Below, piece after piece: positions 1 through 6,214 of a stretch of 14,254 nt of DNA. The first letter of the stretch is position 1, and each line of letters begins with the position of its first letter. Position numbers and translations under genes: made by a program. The notes below the pieces were generated by a model. It searched no databases and was not told the DNA's origin. It worked only from the letters and a program-made list of their open reading frames with translations. Source of the stretch: an uncultured archaeon (GTDB lineage Archaea > Korarchaeota > Korarchaeia > Korarchaeales > Korarchaeaceae); the NCBI GenBank assembly GCA_938073845.1, contig CALJEO010000002.1:1-14254 (forward strand), given 5' to 3'.

Positions 1-740
1 GTTAGTGCTGCTGCAGCATTCCTCCTCGGATCTACAGGATCTATCACAACCAAGGGTCCGCTGAAGGCTGATAGAGCGTACTCCTCACTCAGATGACCCT
101 CTACGTCCACGTAAACCCTGGATCCCCAGTTGGCGGCGGACTCGATTAGGTTCAGGAAGTCACCGTGGTGGATTATCAGGAGCTCGCAGAGATATCCACT
201 GAAACCTCCAATTCTCTCCTCAGCCCCATAGGCATTTATGGACTTCAGAAAGGCCTTCAAAAGTCTCACATCGTTAGGAGATTTGAGTTTAGATCTCACG
301 TAGGAGTTGTGGAGAGGGGTCCTGTCTACCGCACTGAGCACCCTCTCCCCGGGGGAGATGCGGTACGCTGGGACGAGATCCACCTCGAAACCATTGTATA
401 CGACTTTAACGTATGGGTGCTCAGCGTAATTCTGCTCATATTCTCCGAAGGACTCCGCAGCTATCTCAACTATCAAACTCCCCAGCACGTCCTTACCACC
501 TACCTCCTTAGGGAAGAGCACGAAGACATCCATCTCACGGTTCCTCGGGAGCCATGTGTCCCTGACGGCTGAACCAACGGGCACAACTTCGGCATCGAGT
601 CCTAGCTTCCTAACGGACTCCCTCACCCTCCTCAGGACGTCGCTCAGGGTACTCTCAAGTAGCGACCTCTCCTCATCGGAGGGGGACACAAGCACCCTCG
701 CTCTTTCCAGTACCTCCTCAATCCTACTCGATGTTCGCAT
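1..740 (-). CDS. cca: Archaeal CCA-adding tRNA nucleotidyltransferase (class I), C-terminus cut by window edge
   Basis: This enzyme adds or repairs the CCA 3' end of tRNAs using CTP and ATP without a nucleic acid template. I read it on the minus strand from the ATG at 740; 246 residues are visible and the frame is open to base 1. The nucleotidyltransferase signature is a GS at residues 56-57 followed by REMDVFV, giving metal-binding E69 and D71, with the third acidic residue D121 in EVDLVPAY. Further archaeal class I features are DRTPLHNSYV, GGFSGYLCELL and, at the very edge, DPVDPRRNAAAAL. The family is about 440 residues, so the tail and C-terminal domains lie outside. The start overlaps the 3' end of the upstream hexuloisomerase gene by 17 nt, implying one transcript. 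All tRNAs here except tRNA-Ser lack an encoded CCA and would need this enzyme. Family assignment is very secure. Confidence 0.94.
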   Translation of the reverse strand, partial: MRTSSRIEEVLERARVLVSPSDEERSLLESTLSDVLRRVRESVRKLGLDAEVVPVGSAVRDTWLPRNREMDVFVLFPKEVGGKDVLGSLIVEIAAESFGEYEQNYAEHPYVKVVYNGFEVDLVPAYRISPGERVLSAVDRTPLHNSYVRSKLKSPNDVRLLKAFLKSINAYGAEERIGGFSGYLCELLIIHHGDFLNLIESAANWGSRVYVDVEGHLSEEYALSAFSGPLVVIDPVDPRRNAAAAL

Positions 741-1269
741 GTCTTCTCGCAAGATCCTCCTCACTCTTCCCCATCAGCTCCACTATCTCCGCTATGAGGG
801 CATCCAAGTAGATCATAGCGCTGAGCTCGAAGAGTGTCCCAAGGGGAGTGAGAGGTTCATGTATCCCCAATATCTGCCTGGTGAAGTAGTCCCTGCTCTC
901 CTCGTCTGGAAGGATCCTACCACCCACCCTCACGACGAAGTCCGCTAGCTTACCCAAGCTTGAGTTAGGGTAGCTCGTGATCGCTACCACGTAAGCACCG
1001 ACGCTCTTAGCTACCTGAGCAGCGGTGACTGGGAACTTGGTCTCACCGGAACCGCTCACAGCTATCAGGAGATCCCCCTTCTTCATGGATGGGGTTACCG
1101 TCTCTCCCACCACGTAAACCTGGAAGCCCACGTGGAGCAGCCTCATCGCGAAGGCCTTAGCTACTAAGCCGGATCTGCCGGCCCCAACGACGAATATCTT
1201 ACCCTCACCCATCGTTCTGAAGAGGGCTTTTATGAATGTGTTGGCCGCTTCCTCCTCAGATGATGCCAA
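724..1269 (-). CDS. hxlB: 6-phospho-3-hexuloisomerase (SIS domain); start codon uncertain
   Basis: This is a SIS-domain sugar-phosphate isomerase that interconverts fructose 6-phosphate and 3-hexulose 6-phosphate. In many archaea it works with hexulose-phosphate synthase to make ribulose 5-phosphate and formaldehyde, or in reverse to fix formaldehyde. Motifs, numbered from the TTG at 1269: KIFVVGAGRSG (24-34), MRLLHVGFQVYVVGE, the phosphate-binding SGSGET (72-77), the PLGTLFE helix and the C-terminal RRHANIE. These match PHI rather than a generic SIS protein. The frame is open upstream to a TGA at 1327-1329. The 19 upstream codons look like the missing N-terminal helix (KINKLIEVVKENL), but they contain no ATG, GTG or TTG. 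Family members have about 35-45 residues before the GAGRSG strand and the TTG form has only about 23, so initiation may be at ATA 1314 or another rare codon. The synthase partner is not in the window. Confidence 0.88.
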   Translation of the reverse strand: MASSEEEAANTFIKALFRTMGEGKIFVVGAGRSGLVAKAFAMRLLHVGFQVYVVGETVTPSMKKGDLLIAVSGSGETKFPVTAAQVAKSVGAYVVAITSYPNSSLGKLADFVVRVGGRILPDEESRDYFTRQILGIHEPLTPLGTLFELSAMIYLDALIAEIVELMGKSEEDLARRHANIE

Positions 1270-1349
1270 ATTTTCCTTAACAACCTCTATCAGCTTGTTA
1301 ATCTTATCATTTATGGGCGTGCTACATCACCCAGCTCTAGCGGAGGGAT

Positions 1350-1362
1350 AACAAAATAACCT
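1350..1362. promoter_or_regulatory. AT-rich box shared by divergent hxlB and VIT1-like genes
   Basis: The run aacaaaataacct lies in the short gap between the divergent genes. Its centre (about 1356) is 26 nt upstream of the ATG at 1382, fitting a TATA box for a leaderless plus-strand mRNA. On the minus strand it reads TTATTTTG and would place a start near 1330, just at a GGTGATG sequence. No other AT-rich element is nearby. The promoter assignment is inference from spacing. Confidence 0.5.
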
Positions 1363-1381
1363 TTACCCAGGCAATTACTGG

Positions 1382-2026
1382 ATGGGTGGAGAACACGAGG
1401 ATTCCGGGAGTGAGGTATTAGCGAGGGTGAGCAGTCTGATTCGAGAGATGAGTGATTATCTAAGATCTCTTCTCGATTTAGGTGATCTAAAGGAGATTTC
1501 TAGGAGGTACGTTGTGACGAATAGCTTCGATAGCGTACTGATGATCCTCGGGGTCATATTGGGGAGCTACTCAACGGGCCTCTCGGAGCCCTCCGTGGCA
1601 ATAGGGTTGATAAGCGCGGGGGCTCTATCCATCTTCCTATCCGGGTTCACGGGCACCTACATCTCTGAGAGGGCTGAGAGAGAACTCAAGATAAGGGAGT
1701 TGGAGAGGGCGGTACTGATGAAGCTTGAAGAAACTATGATAAGCAGATTGGAGAGAGGGAAGGCGGTATTAATAGCTCTCATGAGTGGAGGAATACCCTC
1801 GCTCGCTGTGATGATGCTCTCAATACCGTTCCACCTGTGCGGGTACGGTATCCTCAGCATCGAACACTCCTACGCTTCCTCCGCAGCAGAGGCGCTGGCC
1901 TTTCTTTTCTTAATTGGGGCATATTTGGGGGCCCTCTCCGGGAGCAGTAGGCTAATTTACGCCCTGTCCACACTAGGAACGGGGATCTCCCTCCTGGTGG
2001 TGGCAATTTGGCTGGGGATGAGGTGA
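1382..2026 (+). CDS. VIT1/CCC1-like integral membrane protein
   Basis: A 214-residue membrane protein with about five hydrophobic segments: roughly 48-63, 71-94, 127-150, 167-185 and 191-212. A charged helix at about 95-126 (ISERAERELKIRELERAV) lies between segments 2 and 3. This arrangement, with a first segment of the form FDSVLMILGVILGSYS, resembles the archaeal branch of the VIT1/CCC1 vacuolar iron/manganese transporter superfamily. Better-known members move Fe2+ or Mn2+, but I cannot identify metal ligands here, so the substrate is not established. The ATG lies 26 nt from the AT-rich box and has no clear Shine-Dalgarno sequence, suggesting a leaderless mRNA. The 3' end overlaps the truA start as GTGA. 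Membrane localisation is clear; transport function is inferred. Confidence 0.72.
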   Translation: MGGEHEDSGSEVLARVSSLIREMSDYLRSLLDLGDLKEISRRYVVTNSFDSVLMILGVILGSYSTGLSEPSVAIGLISAGALSIFLSGFTGTYISERAERELKIRELERAVLMKLEETMISRLERGKAVLIALMSGGIPSLAVMMLSIPFHLCGYGILSIEHSYASSAAEALAFLFLIGAYLGALSGSSRLIYALSTLGTGISLLVVAIWLGMR

Positions 2027-2697
2027 CAGCACTCAGGATTGCTTACTTGGGCTGGAACTACCATGGCGTAGTTAAGCAGGAGGGACTTCCAACAGTAGAG
2101 TCCGTGCTGACCGAGGCCTTGGCGAGTCAGGGGATAGGGGCGAGGTTGAGATTCACATCAAGGACGGACAGGGGGGTCTCAGCCATGGATAACATAGCCT
2201 TTTACAGAGGTCCTCCTCCGAACGCCGCTCTTCTTAATGCGAGGTTACCGATGGACGTGGCCGTCTGGGCTGTAGCGCTTACAGACAGACCTCCTAAGCC
2301 TGCCATGAGGGTTTACGCGTACGCTGTTCCATTTAGGTTGGAGGGGGCGGGGGAGCTTCTAGAGGTATCCATGAGGCACATGGGTCAGGGGTGTGCCATT
2401 GAGGGCTTCGATGTGAGGACTGGGGAGAACTTCACCTACATAAAGGTATATGGGAGGTCCTTCGAGAGGAATGAGATAAGGAGGCTCGTAGGTAAGGTGA
2501 TCGAGCTGTCCACGGGGAGGAAGGTGGGCCTGGCCCCTCCCGAAGGGCTCATCCTATTGAGCACGGTGACCGATCTCGAGTGGAGGGAGGTATCCAGAAG
2601 GAAGCTCCTCCTTATGAGAAAAATTATTGAGAGAAACATCTGGAGATTGGAATCATCCAGGCTTCTCCATGGGCTCTTGGGTACTACCTCTTCGTAG
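2023..2697 (+). CDS. truA: tRNA pseudouridine synthase A (TruA family)
   Basis: Converts uridines in the tRNA anticodon arm (positions 38-40 in characterised TruA enzymes) to pseudouridine. The catalytic aspartate motif SRTDRGVSA is at residues 46-54, with D49 the likely nucleophile, preceded by the N-terminal strand LRIAYLGWNYHG. The C-terminal half has the family's FERNEIRRLVGKVIEL helix. At 224 residues it is somewhat shorter than typical TruA (about 250-270). I prefer the GTG at 2023 because it overlaps the upstream stop as GTGA and places the first strand right at the N-terminus. A TTG at 2008 would add five residues. It is coupled to the VIT1-like gene and its 3' end overlaps the convergent small gene by 14 bp. 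Family call is firm; target position is inferred. Confidence 0.9.
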   Translation: MTALRIAYLGWNYHGVVKQEGLPTVESVLTEALASQGIGARLRFTSRTDRGVSAMDNIAFYRGPPPNAALLNARLPMDVAVWAVALTDRPPKPAMRVYAYAVPFRLEGAGELLEVSMRHMGQGCAIEGFDVRTGENFTYIKVYGRSFERNEIRRLVGKVIELSTGRKVGLAPPEGLILLSTVTDLEWREVSRRKLLLMRKIIERNIWRLESSRLLHGLLGTTSS

Positions 2698-2962
2698 CTA
2701 TTATGGTCTTGGTTTCAGGGACGTACCACCTCACCCTATCCCTGAACCACTTCCAGAACCTGGTGAAGGAGTCCATGCTGTCCGATTCCAGTATCATGAT
2801 GCCGTTATATTCAGTTCCCCAGGCGTGGTCGTAAACCCCTATCAGCCTCACCTCGGGTGGCCATTCTCTCATCATATCCTCCCATTGAATCCGGGCCCTC
2901 TCTTCCTCCTCCTTATTCAACTCCTTGAGTTTATACAGTACTAGGTAGATGTAGCTGGGCAT
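2684..2962 (-). CDS. Small conserved-looking protein, possible ferredoxin-like alpha/beta barrel fold
   Basis: I do not recognise a named family. The 92-residue product begins MPSYIYLVLYKL and has the pattern strand, charged helix (about 13-35), strand RLIGVYDHAW, strand NGIMILES, aromatic helix (DSFTRFWKWFRDRV) and a final strand. That order resembles small dimeric alpha/beta barrel proteins, but this is only a fold guess. The ATG at 2962 is preceded by GAGGTG at a good distance and by a TATA-like TTTTATAAT about 34 nt upstream. An in-frame ATG at 2986 lies only about 10 nt from that box, so it is unlikely to be in the transcript. The gene is monocistronic and converges on truA with a 14-bp overlap. 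No signal peptide or membrane segment is visible. Confidence 0.72.
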   Translation of the reverse strand: MPSYIYLVLYKLKELNKEEEERARIQWEDMMREWPPEVRLIGVYDHAWGTEYNGIMILESDSMDSFTRFWKWFRDRVRWYVPETKTIIATKR

Positions 2963-2990
2963 GTAGACACCTCGCGAGTGTAACATCGGA

Positions 2991-3000
2991 GATTATAAAA
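2991..3000 (-). promoter_or_regulatory. TATA-like box for the small gene
   Basis: gattataaaa on plus reads TTTTATAATC on minus. About 26 nt downstream, transcription would begin just ahead of the GAGGTG Shine-Dalgarno sequence, giving a leader of about 10 nt before the ATG at 2962. Confidence 0.6.
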
Positions 3001-3047
3001 ATGCTCCAGCAGTAAAGATCAGGTCTACAAGGAATTTATCCGCTATT

Positions 3048-3084
3048 CGGGCAGGCATGAGTCTCATCGATGTACCCCTGCCCG
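3048..3084. repeat. Inverted repeat, 8-bp GC stem with nested hairpin
   Basis: CGGGCAGG at 3048-3055 is the exact reverse complement of CCTGCCCG at 3077-3084, separated by 21 nt. The loop holds a smaller inverted repeat, ATGAG t CTCAT. It lies downstream of the radical SAM gene and upstream of the small gene's promoter, so it could be a 3'-UTR structure or transcription end. No strong T-run follows it on minus. Confidence 0.4.
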
Positions 3085-3133
3085 CCTACCGCGTGGATGT
3101 TCAGTCAACATAGATGAAAATAGCTGGGTGAGA

Positions 3134-4588
3134 TCAGCCTTCAAGTCCCACAGCCTTGGCCCTCTCGAACTCCTCAGCCAACGCGCATCTTCTCATGTCA
3201 TCACTCACATAGTTCCACCAAGGGGTCTCCCTCTCTTCGTAAATTATTTTAACAATATTTACCTTTAAGAACCTAGCTATATCCTCATAAACCCTTCTAT
3301 TAAATGATCTTTTGAAAGCTACCCTCAGGATCTCGCCCACCTCGAACCCACCTAGGGATAGGAGCGCCTGGACGAATGCCCTCCCGTAGTGTGAGACGTT
3401 TAGATCTCCACGGAAGTTTCTCCTGAATATAGAGACCCTTCTTCGGAAGTCCTCCTCCCTCAGTAGCGGGATCGTCTCAAAGGGCGTTCCGGCCTTGGGG
3501 ACGAACAGGCTGAGGGAAACCTTAGTCCTCAGCACGCGATTAGCCTTCCTCGCCAACTCCGCCGATTTCAGTACATCGCTCTCGCTCTCGAAGGGAAGAC
3601 CTATCATGAAGTAGAGTTTCGCGTGCCTGAAGCCCAGATCCCTTGCCTCTTCTATAGCCCTAAGCACGTCCTCATTATCTATCCTCTTGTTGATGACTTC
3701 CTTGATCCTCTCGCTTCCGGTCTCAGGGGCCAGGGTTAGCATCCTCTCTCCGGTCCTCCTCATGAGATCGAGGAGCTCGGTGTCAATCTGATCGGCCCTA
3801 AGAGAGGGCAGGCTTGCCTTGAGTCCCCTATTCACTATCTCCCCAAGGACCTCCTTCAGTGTTCTCGATGAAGCGGCATCCGAGCCTATTATGAAGACAT
3901 CCCTGAAGCCCTGCTCCTGGGCGGAGTCCAATGCCTCAATTATCTGGTCTACCTGAAGGCCTACACGTGGTTTCCAATGCCACCCGATGCCGCAGAACCT
4001 GCACCCCCAGTTGCATCCTCTGGAGATCTCCAGGAGGAATTTGTTGCTGACTGAACCATTCTCAATGACCCTAAGCTGATTAAGGAGAGGCTTTAGCTTA
4101 AGTATTCTGTTTGGCCTCACCTTGTTTCTGTATTTGTAAAAGAAGAGGGAGGGATACGGGGATCCCTCAGGATCCTCCCTAAAGATCCTCAAGGCCTCCT
4201 CCACCAACCCCTCCCCATCCCCTAAACCCACTGCTCCTACCAGAGGGCTTATCGGGAGCGGATTAAAGCTTACTGCAGGTCCTCCGACGAGAACAGGTCT
4301 CTTCACGCCTTCGATCATTCTCAGGAGGACTTGATACTGGCCCTCAAAGTGTAAAGTAGCTAATATAACATCGAACTCCTCCAGGGACCTTCCGCTCTCG
4401 ACGGAACCCCTGAGGTCAGTTACGAACCTCTCAGCCATCACGCCCTCCATGGAGTTTATCAGGAAGTACAGTATCTGATGACCAAGTGAGCTCAAGGCAA
4501 CTTCGTAAGGTCCCGGGTAGATTAGGGCAACTCTGAGATCGAAGAGCCTTGGATCCCTATCGTAAAATCCACCCTCTTCAATAGGCAT
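3134..4588 (-). CDS. Radical SAM protein with N-terminal Rossmann-like (B12-binding-like) domain
   Basis: A 484-residue Fe-S enzyme expected to cleave S-adenosylmethionine and generate a radical; the substrate is unknown. The N-terminal half (about 15-150) looks like the B12-binding-like domain of COG1032-type proteins: ALIYPGPYEVALSSLGHQILY, VGGPAVSFNP and GLGDGEGLVEEAL. The radical SAM core starts at about 185 with EISRGCNWGCRFCG, giving cluster ligands C192, C196 and C199, followed by strands such as VFIIGSDAAS, LTLAPETGS and KLYFMIGLP. It most resembles the uncharacterised family related to TIGR03960. The start is the ATG at 4588, 5 nt after GGGGAGGT. The frame stays open upstream only because it reads through two tRNA genes. 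The tRNA-Val 3' end is 13 nt upstream, so the message must be cut from a tRNA transcript. A tRNA- or rRNA-related role is speculative. Confidence 0.87.
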   Translation of the reverse strand: MPIEEGGFYDRDPRLFDLRVALIYPGPYEVALSSLGHQILYFLINSMEGVMAERFVTDLRGSVESGRSLEEFDVILATLHFEGQYQVLLRMIEGVKRPVLVGGPAVSFNPLPISPLVGAVGLGDGEGLVEEALRIFREDPEGSPYPSLFFYKYRNKVRPNRILKLKPLLNQLRVIENGSVSNKFLLEISRGCNWGCRFCGIGWHWKPRVGLQVDQIIEALDSAQEQGFRDVFIIGSDAASSRTLKEVLGEIVNRGLKASLPSLRADQIDTELLDLMRRTGERMLTLAPETGSERIKEVINKRIDNEDVLRAIEEARDLGFRHAKLYFMIGLPFESESDVLKSAELARKANRVLRTKVSLSLFVPKAGTPFETIPLLREEDFRRRVSIFRRNFRGDLNVSHYGRAFVQALLSLGGFEVGEILRVAFKRSFNRRVYEDIARFLKVNIVKIIYEERETPWWNYVSDDMRRCALAEEFERAKAVGLEG

Positions 4589-4601
4589 GTTTACCTCCCC
4601 A

Positions 4602-4674
4602 TGGGCCGGGGGGGACTCGAACCCCCGAGCTCCGCCTCGTAAGGGCGGCGTCATAACCACTAGACCACCGGCCC
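4602..4674 (-). tRNA. tRNA-Val, anticodon TAC
   Basis: Complete cloverleaf on minus. Acceptor GGGCCGG/CCGGCCC, anticodon stem CCGCC/GGCGG around loop CTTACGA (anticodon TAC), T stem GGGGG/CCCCC around TTCGAGT, and discriminator A at 4602. No intron. CCA is not encoded: the next bases are TGGGGAGG, the Shine-Dalgarno region of the following radical SAM gene. The 5' end directly abuts the encoded CCA of tRNA-Ser. Confidence 0.96.
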
Positions 4675-4762
4675 TGGCGCCGGGGGAGGGATTTGAACCC
4701 TCGCGGCCCAACGGGCCACTGGCTTAGCAGGCCAGCCCCCTACCGAGCTAGGGCACCCCGGC
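4675..4762 (-). tRNA. tRNA-Ser, anticodon GCT, with encoded CCA
   Basis: Class II tRNA on minus. Acceptor GCCGGGG/CCCCGGC, anticodon stem CTGGC/GCCAG around loop CTGCTAA (anticodon GCT, AGC/AGT codons), a long variable arm with stem GGCCC/GGGCC, T stem GAGGG/CCCTC and discriminator G at 4678. Positions 4677-4675 read CCA, so the 3' end is encoded, unlike the other tRNAs here. No intron. tRNA-Val begins at the very next base. Confidence 0.96.
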
Positions 4763-4768
4763 ACACCG

Positions 4769-5560
4769 TTACCGGTGGACGGGATGATTTAAAAAGTTAC
4801 CCCTCAGCAGCTCGTTGAACCTGCTCGAGTGGATAGCGGAGAGCGTAGCACCGGGAAGGTAAGGACCTAGTCTGGGTATGAGCCCCTTAGCCTGAGTATT
4901 CGATTTGCATACCAACATGAAAGAGAGGAAGGAATTCCTGACGATCGATACGTCTCTAGAATGGCCTGTTTTGATGAGAGCTCTCCTTACCTGCCTCGGG
5001 GTTGCTCTAACAACGAATAGGATATCTCTGCCTTTCTTAATGAAGTTCTTCAACATTTGAACGTACCTAGGGGATATCGAGACGTAAATGCCCTTCTCAT
5101 CTTGATTCATCAGACGGATCTCCATAGATAGGTCGTCCACGAATCCATATAACCTAGCTATCGTCCTCGCTGAGAGCTTTCTCCCGCTCACTAACTGTTT
5201 CCTCATCTCATAGAGTGGATATAGCCCGTCTTTCTCACCTAGGAAAGCCTTAAAGTAGATCCCGTAACCAACTTCTCCCAGATCGGTGATGAATCCCTTG
5301 AAGGTCTCCCCCGGTTTCACGTCACCGGTTCCCTTCAGCCTCCCGTAGATCCTACAGATAAGGTTCTCAGCGATCCCCTCATCGTTCCCGCTCACCCTGA
5401 CCTTGACCCACCTATCCTCCACATCGAGATCTAAGGAATCCAATTCCATGCCGCTTAACTGCCGGATCATCTCCCATCCAAGTTCCTCCAGAACGTGATC
5501 CGTTCTGATCCCTTCCGAGATCCTCTCCTGAACGAAGAACTCCCTAGTCAAACTTATCAT
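4769..5560 (-). CDS. DUF2110 family archaeal protein
   Basis: A 263-residue protein of unknown function matching the archaeal DUF2110 family. The most characteristic block is residues 78-147: GDVKPGETFKGFITDLGEVG, GIYFKAF, then GLYPLYEMRKQLVSGRKL and ARLYGFVDDLSMEIRL. The first part looks like a small beta-barrel/OB-like region, which suggests nucleic acid contact but proves nothing. The C-terminal part (RDILFVVRATPRQVRRALIKTGHSRDV) is basic. It begins at the ATG at 5560, overlapping the TFE stop as ATGA, so it is translationally coupled to TFE. As I recall, DUF2110 is found beside TFE in other archaea, so a role in transcription or RNA handling is a reasonable inference. No catalytic motif is visible. 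The gene's 3' end carries the tRNA-Ser promoter. Confidence 0.82.
   Translation of the reverse strand: MISLTREFFVQERISEGIRTDHVLEELGWEMIRQLSGMELDSLDLDVEDRWVKVRVSGNDEGIAENLICRIYGRLKGTGDVKPGETFKGFITDLGEVGYGIYFKAFLGEKDGLYPLYEMRKQLVSGRKLSARTIARLYGFVDDLSMEIRLMNQDEKGIYVSISPRYVQMLKNFIKKGRDILFVVRATPRQVRRALIKTGHSRDVSIVRNSFLSFMLVCKSNTQAKGLIPRLGPYLPGATLSAIHSSRFNELLRGNFLNHPVHR
4786..4797 (-). promoter_or_regulatory. TATA-like box for the tRNA-Ser/tRNA-Val/radical SAM transcript
   Basis: On minus the sequence reads CTTTTTAAATC, centred about 30 nt upstream of the tRNA-Ser 5' end at 4762. It lies inside the last codons of the DUF2110 gene, which stops at 4769, so promoter and coding sequence overlap. Confidence 0.6.
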
Positions 5561-6090
5561 CCTTCTTCCAGGACATTCATCGCCTCATCTATTAGTCTTA
5601 TCATGGAGTCTATTGAGCTTATCACTTCCTCCCTGTTCACGGGCTCCAACATCGCGCCGCATACCGGGCACGTGGGGGAGCCGCTCTCCATGCCCCTGAT
5701 GATCTCATCGAAGCTCAACCTGGCGTGAGATGGGTCCGCTGCGCAAACATAGTACTCCCCAGATAGGTCCTCTTCCTTCCTCTTAATCAACTCGCTCTTA
5801 GTTTTCTTCAGCTTCCTTATGAGGAAGGACCTAGCGACATCCTTATTTATCCTCCAGAACGACAGGTAGTTACCGTTGTCATCCTCCTTCGCCCCCAGTT
5901 GGACGACTAGGTTAGAGTCTTGCATCTGGTACAGCATAACCCTCAAGTTCGTCACAGAGAGCTTTAGGGACTCCTGAATCTCTCCCTCCTCAATGACACC
6001 GTCTTTAGCAGCTTCCACGATTCTCCTAGCTAGTTCCAGGTCCTTCGTGATCACGGTCAATGCAAGGACTATCAGTTCCTCGTCCACCAT
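5557..6090 (-). CDS. tfe: Transcription initiation factor E alpha subunit (TFE)
   Basis: Archaeal homologue of TFIIE-alpha. It stimulates RNA polymerase promoter opening together with TBP and TFB. Numbered from the ATG at 6090 (177 residues), the N-terminal winged helix spans about 3-85 (EGEIQESLKLSVTNLRVMLYQMQ, then YLSFWRINKD). A basic helix (KLKKTKSELIKRK) and a C-terminal zinc ribbon (about 112-146) follow. The ribbon has C116, C141 and C144, but where a second cysteine is expected two or three residues after the first, the sequence reads CAADPSH. H122 may replace it. The ATG at 6090 is about 24 nt from the AT box, fitting a leaderless mRNA, whereas ATGs at 6099 and 6096 are too close to the box. 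The 3' end overlaps the DUF2110 start. Family assignment is firm; the start is inferred. Confidence 0.9.
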   Translation of the reverse strand: MVDEELIVLALTVITKDLELARRIVEAAKDGVIEEGEIQESLKLSVTNLRVMLYQMQDSNLVVQLGAKEDDNGNYLSFWRINKDVARSFLIRKLKKTKSELIKRKEEDLSGEYYVCAADPSHARLSFDEIIRGMESGSPTCPVCGAMLEPVNREEVISSIDSMIRLIDEAMNVLEEG

Positions 6091-6106
6091 ACCCATCATC
6101 CAAGTT

Positions 6107-6119
6107 AAGTTTATTTAGG
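6107..6119. promoter_or_regulatory. AT-rich box shared by TFE (minus) and tRNA-Thr (plus)
   Basis: aagtttatttagg lies midway between the TFE start (6090) and the tRNA-Thr 5' end (6140). Each is about 25-26 nt from its centre (about 6114), the archaeal TATA-to-start distance. It is the only AT-rich element in this 49-nt gap, so one box probably serves both directions. This is inference from spacing. Confidence 0.6.
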
Positions 6120-6139
6120 AGGATACCCTCCCCATCGGG

Positions 6140-6214
6140 GCCCCGGTAGCTCAGCCCGGTCGGAGCGGCCGCCTCGTAAGCGGCAGGTCGCGGGTTCGAA
6201 TCCCGCCCGGGGCT
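6140..6214 (+). tRNA. tRNA-Thr, anticodon CGT
   Basis: Complete cloverleaf. Acceptor GCCCCGG/CCGGGGC, D stem GCTC/GAGC, anticodon stem GCCGC/GCGGC around loop CTCGTAA (anticodon CGT, ACG codon), T stem GCGGG/CCCGC around TTCGAAT, and discriminator T at 6214, usual for archaeal tRNA-Thr. No intron, and CCA is not encoded. Confidence 0.96.

Noticed and set aside
165..948. Plus-strand ORFs over cca and hxlB
   Set aside because: They are antisense to genes with clear catalytic motifs and have no recognisable protein features.
2963..2986. Earlier ATG for the small protein at 2986
   Set aside because: It lies about 10 nt from the TATA-like box, upstream of the expected transcript start; the ATG at 2962 has GAGGTG ahead of it.
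3001..3133. Possible C/D box RNA on minus (tcgatgaga followed by ctga)
   Set aside because: The C-box match is weak and no D'/C' pair or terminal stem is evident.
4589..4711. N-terminal extension of the radical SAM ORF
   Set aside because: The added codons read through tRNA-Val and part of tRNA-Ser; the ATG at 4588 has a strong ribosome-binding site right after the tRNA.
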